From contig JBBDYH010000048.1 of NCBI GenBank assembly GCA_040901795.1, positions 1-36,642 of the forward strand: DNA of 36,642 nucleotides, written 5' to 3'. Position 1 is the stretch's first letter, and each line of letters starts with the position of its first letter. Shown here piece by piece: positions 36,618 through 36,642 of this stretch. Source of the DNA: JBBDYH01 sp040901795. Lineage in GTDB: Bacteria; Planctomycetota; Planctomycetia; Pirellulales; JALHPA01. A model generated the notes under the pieces. It did no database searches. It saw only the letters and a program-made list of their open reading frames with translations, and was not told the origin of the DNA. The position numbers and the translations under genes are program-made.

Positions 36618-36642
36618 TTTTGTCGGGTTTTCAGGGGTCATG

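Overview
This window looks like chromosomal DNA of a planctomycete, probably of the Pirellulales type. That is inferred from content: high GC, a BlaI/M56 pair with a long fused sensor, a giant surface protein with a LEPR-XLL-like leader motif (LEDRILYSV) and a DUF4347 domain, a secretion operon containing an M50 peptidase fused to a HlyD-like arm, and a tyrosine recombinase of the GGLRCPSE type. No rRNA, tRNA or CRISPR array was seen.

Left part (1-12.35 kb). A BlaI-like repressor and a 1092-residue M56 membrane peptidase with a C-terminal thioredoxin-like domain form an overlapping pair. A long hairpin separates them from a family 6 polysaccharide lyase. A second parallel beta-helix protein lies convergently on the minus strand, followed by a possible small secreted protein. 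Next comes a compact ethanolamine operon: APC-type permease, EutA reactivase, and EutB and EutC fused in one chain. No microcompartment shell genes are in view. The fused lyase keeps most active-site residues but has Ala where the enteric enzyme has substrate-binding Asp362.

Scar region (12.33-14.0 kb). The last codons of eutBC run into the catalytic half of a tyrosine recombinase that has lost its N-terminal domain. A minus-strand C-terminal fragment of an IS66 transposase follows, with two small hairpins and no intact gene.

Central part (14.0-33.2 kb). A 3841-residue predicted surface protein is encoded on the minus strand. It has a DUF4347 domain, a filamentous-haemagglutinin-like beta-helix, 14 repeats of about 133 residues bracketed by two copies of another domain, two cadherin-like domains and a C-terminal membrane anchor. 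Divergent from it is a tight four-gene operon: TolC-like outer-membrane channel, periplasmic HlyD-like adaptor, GAF-membrane-HlyD protein, and PqqD-like/M50 peptidase/HlyD protein. I infer that the operon exports, processes or anchors the giant protein. No ABC or other export ATPase is encoded beside it, so this may be an unusual type I-like system. It is the best candidate in the window for an under-described system.

Right part (33.2-36.6 kb). A second, degenerate IS66 element (tnpA tail, intact tnpB, tnpC with an internal deletion) lies in the opposite orientation to the first fragment, so the adhesin/secretion block sits between two IS66 remnants. After it come decayed reading frames and the start of an alpha/beta hydrolase that appears frameshifted just before the window ends.
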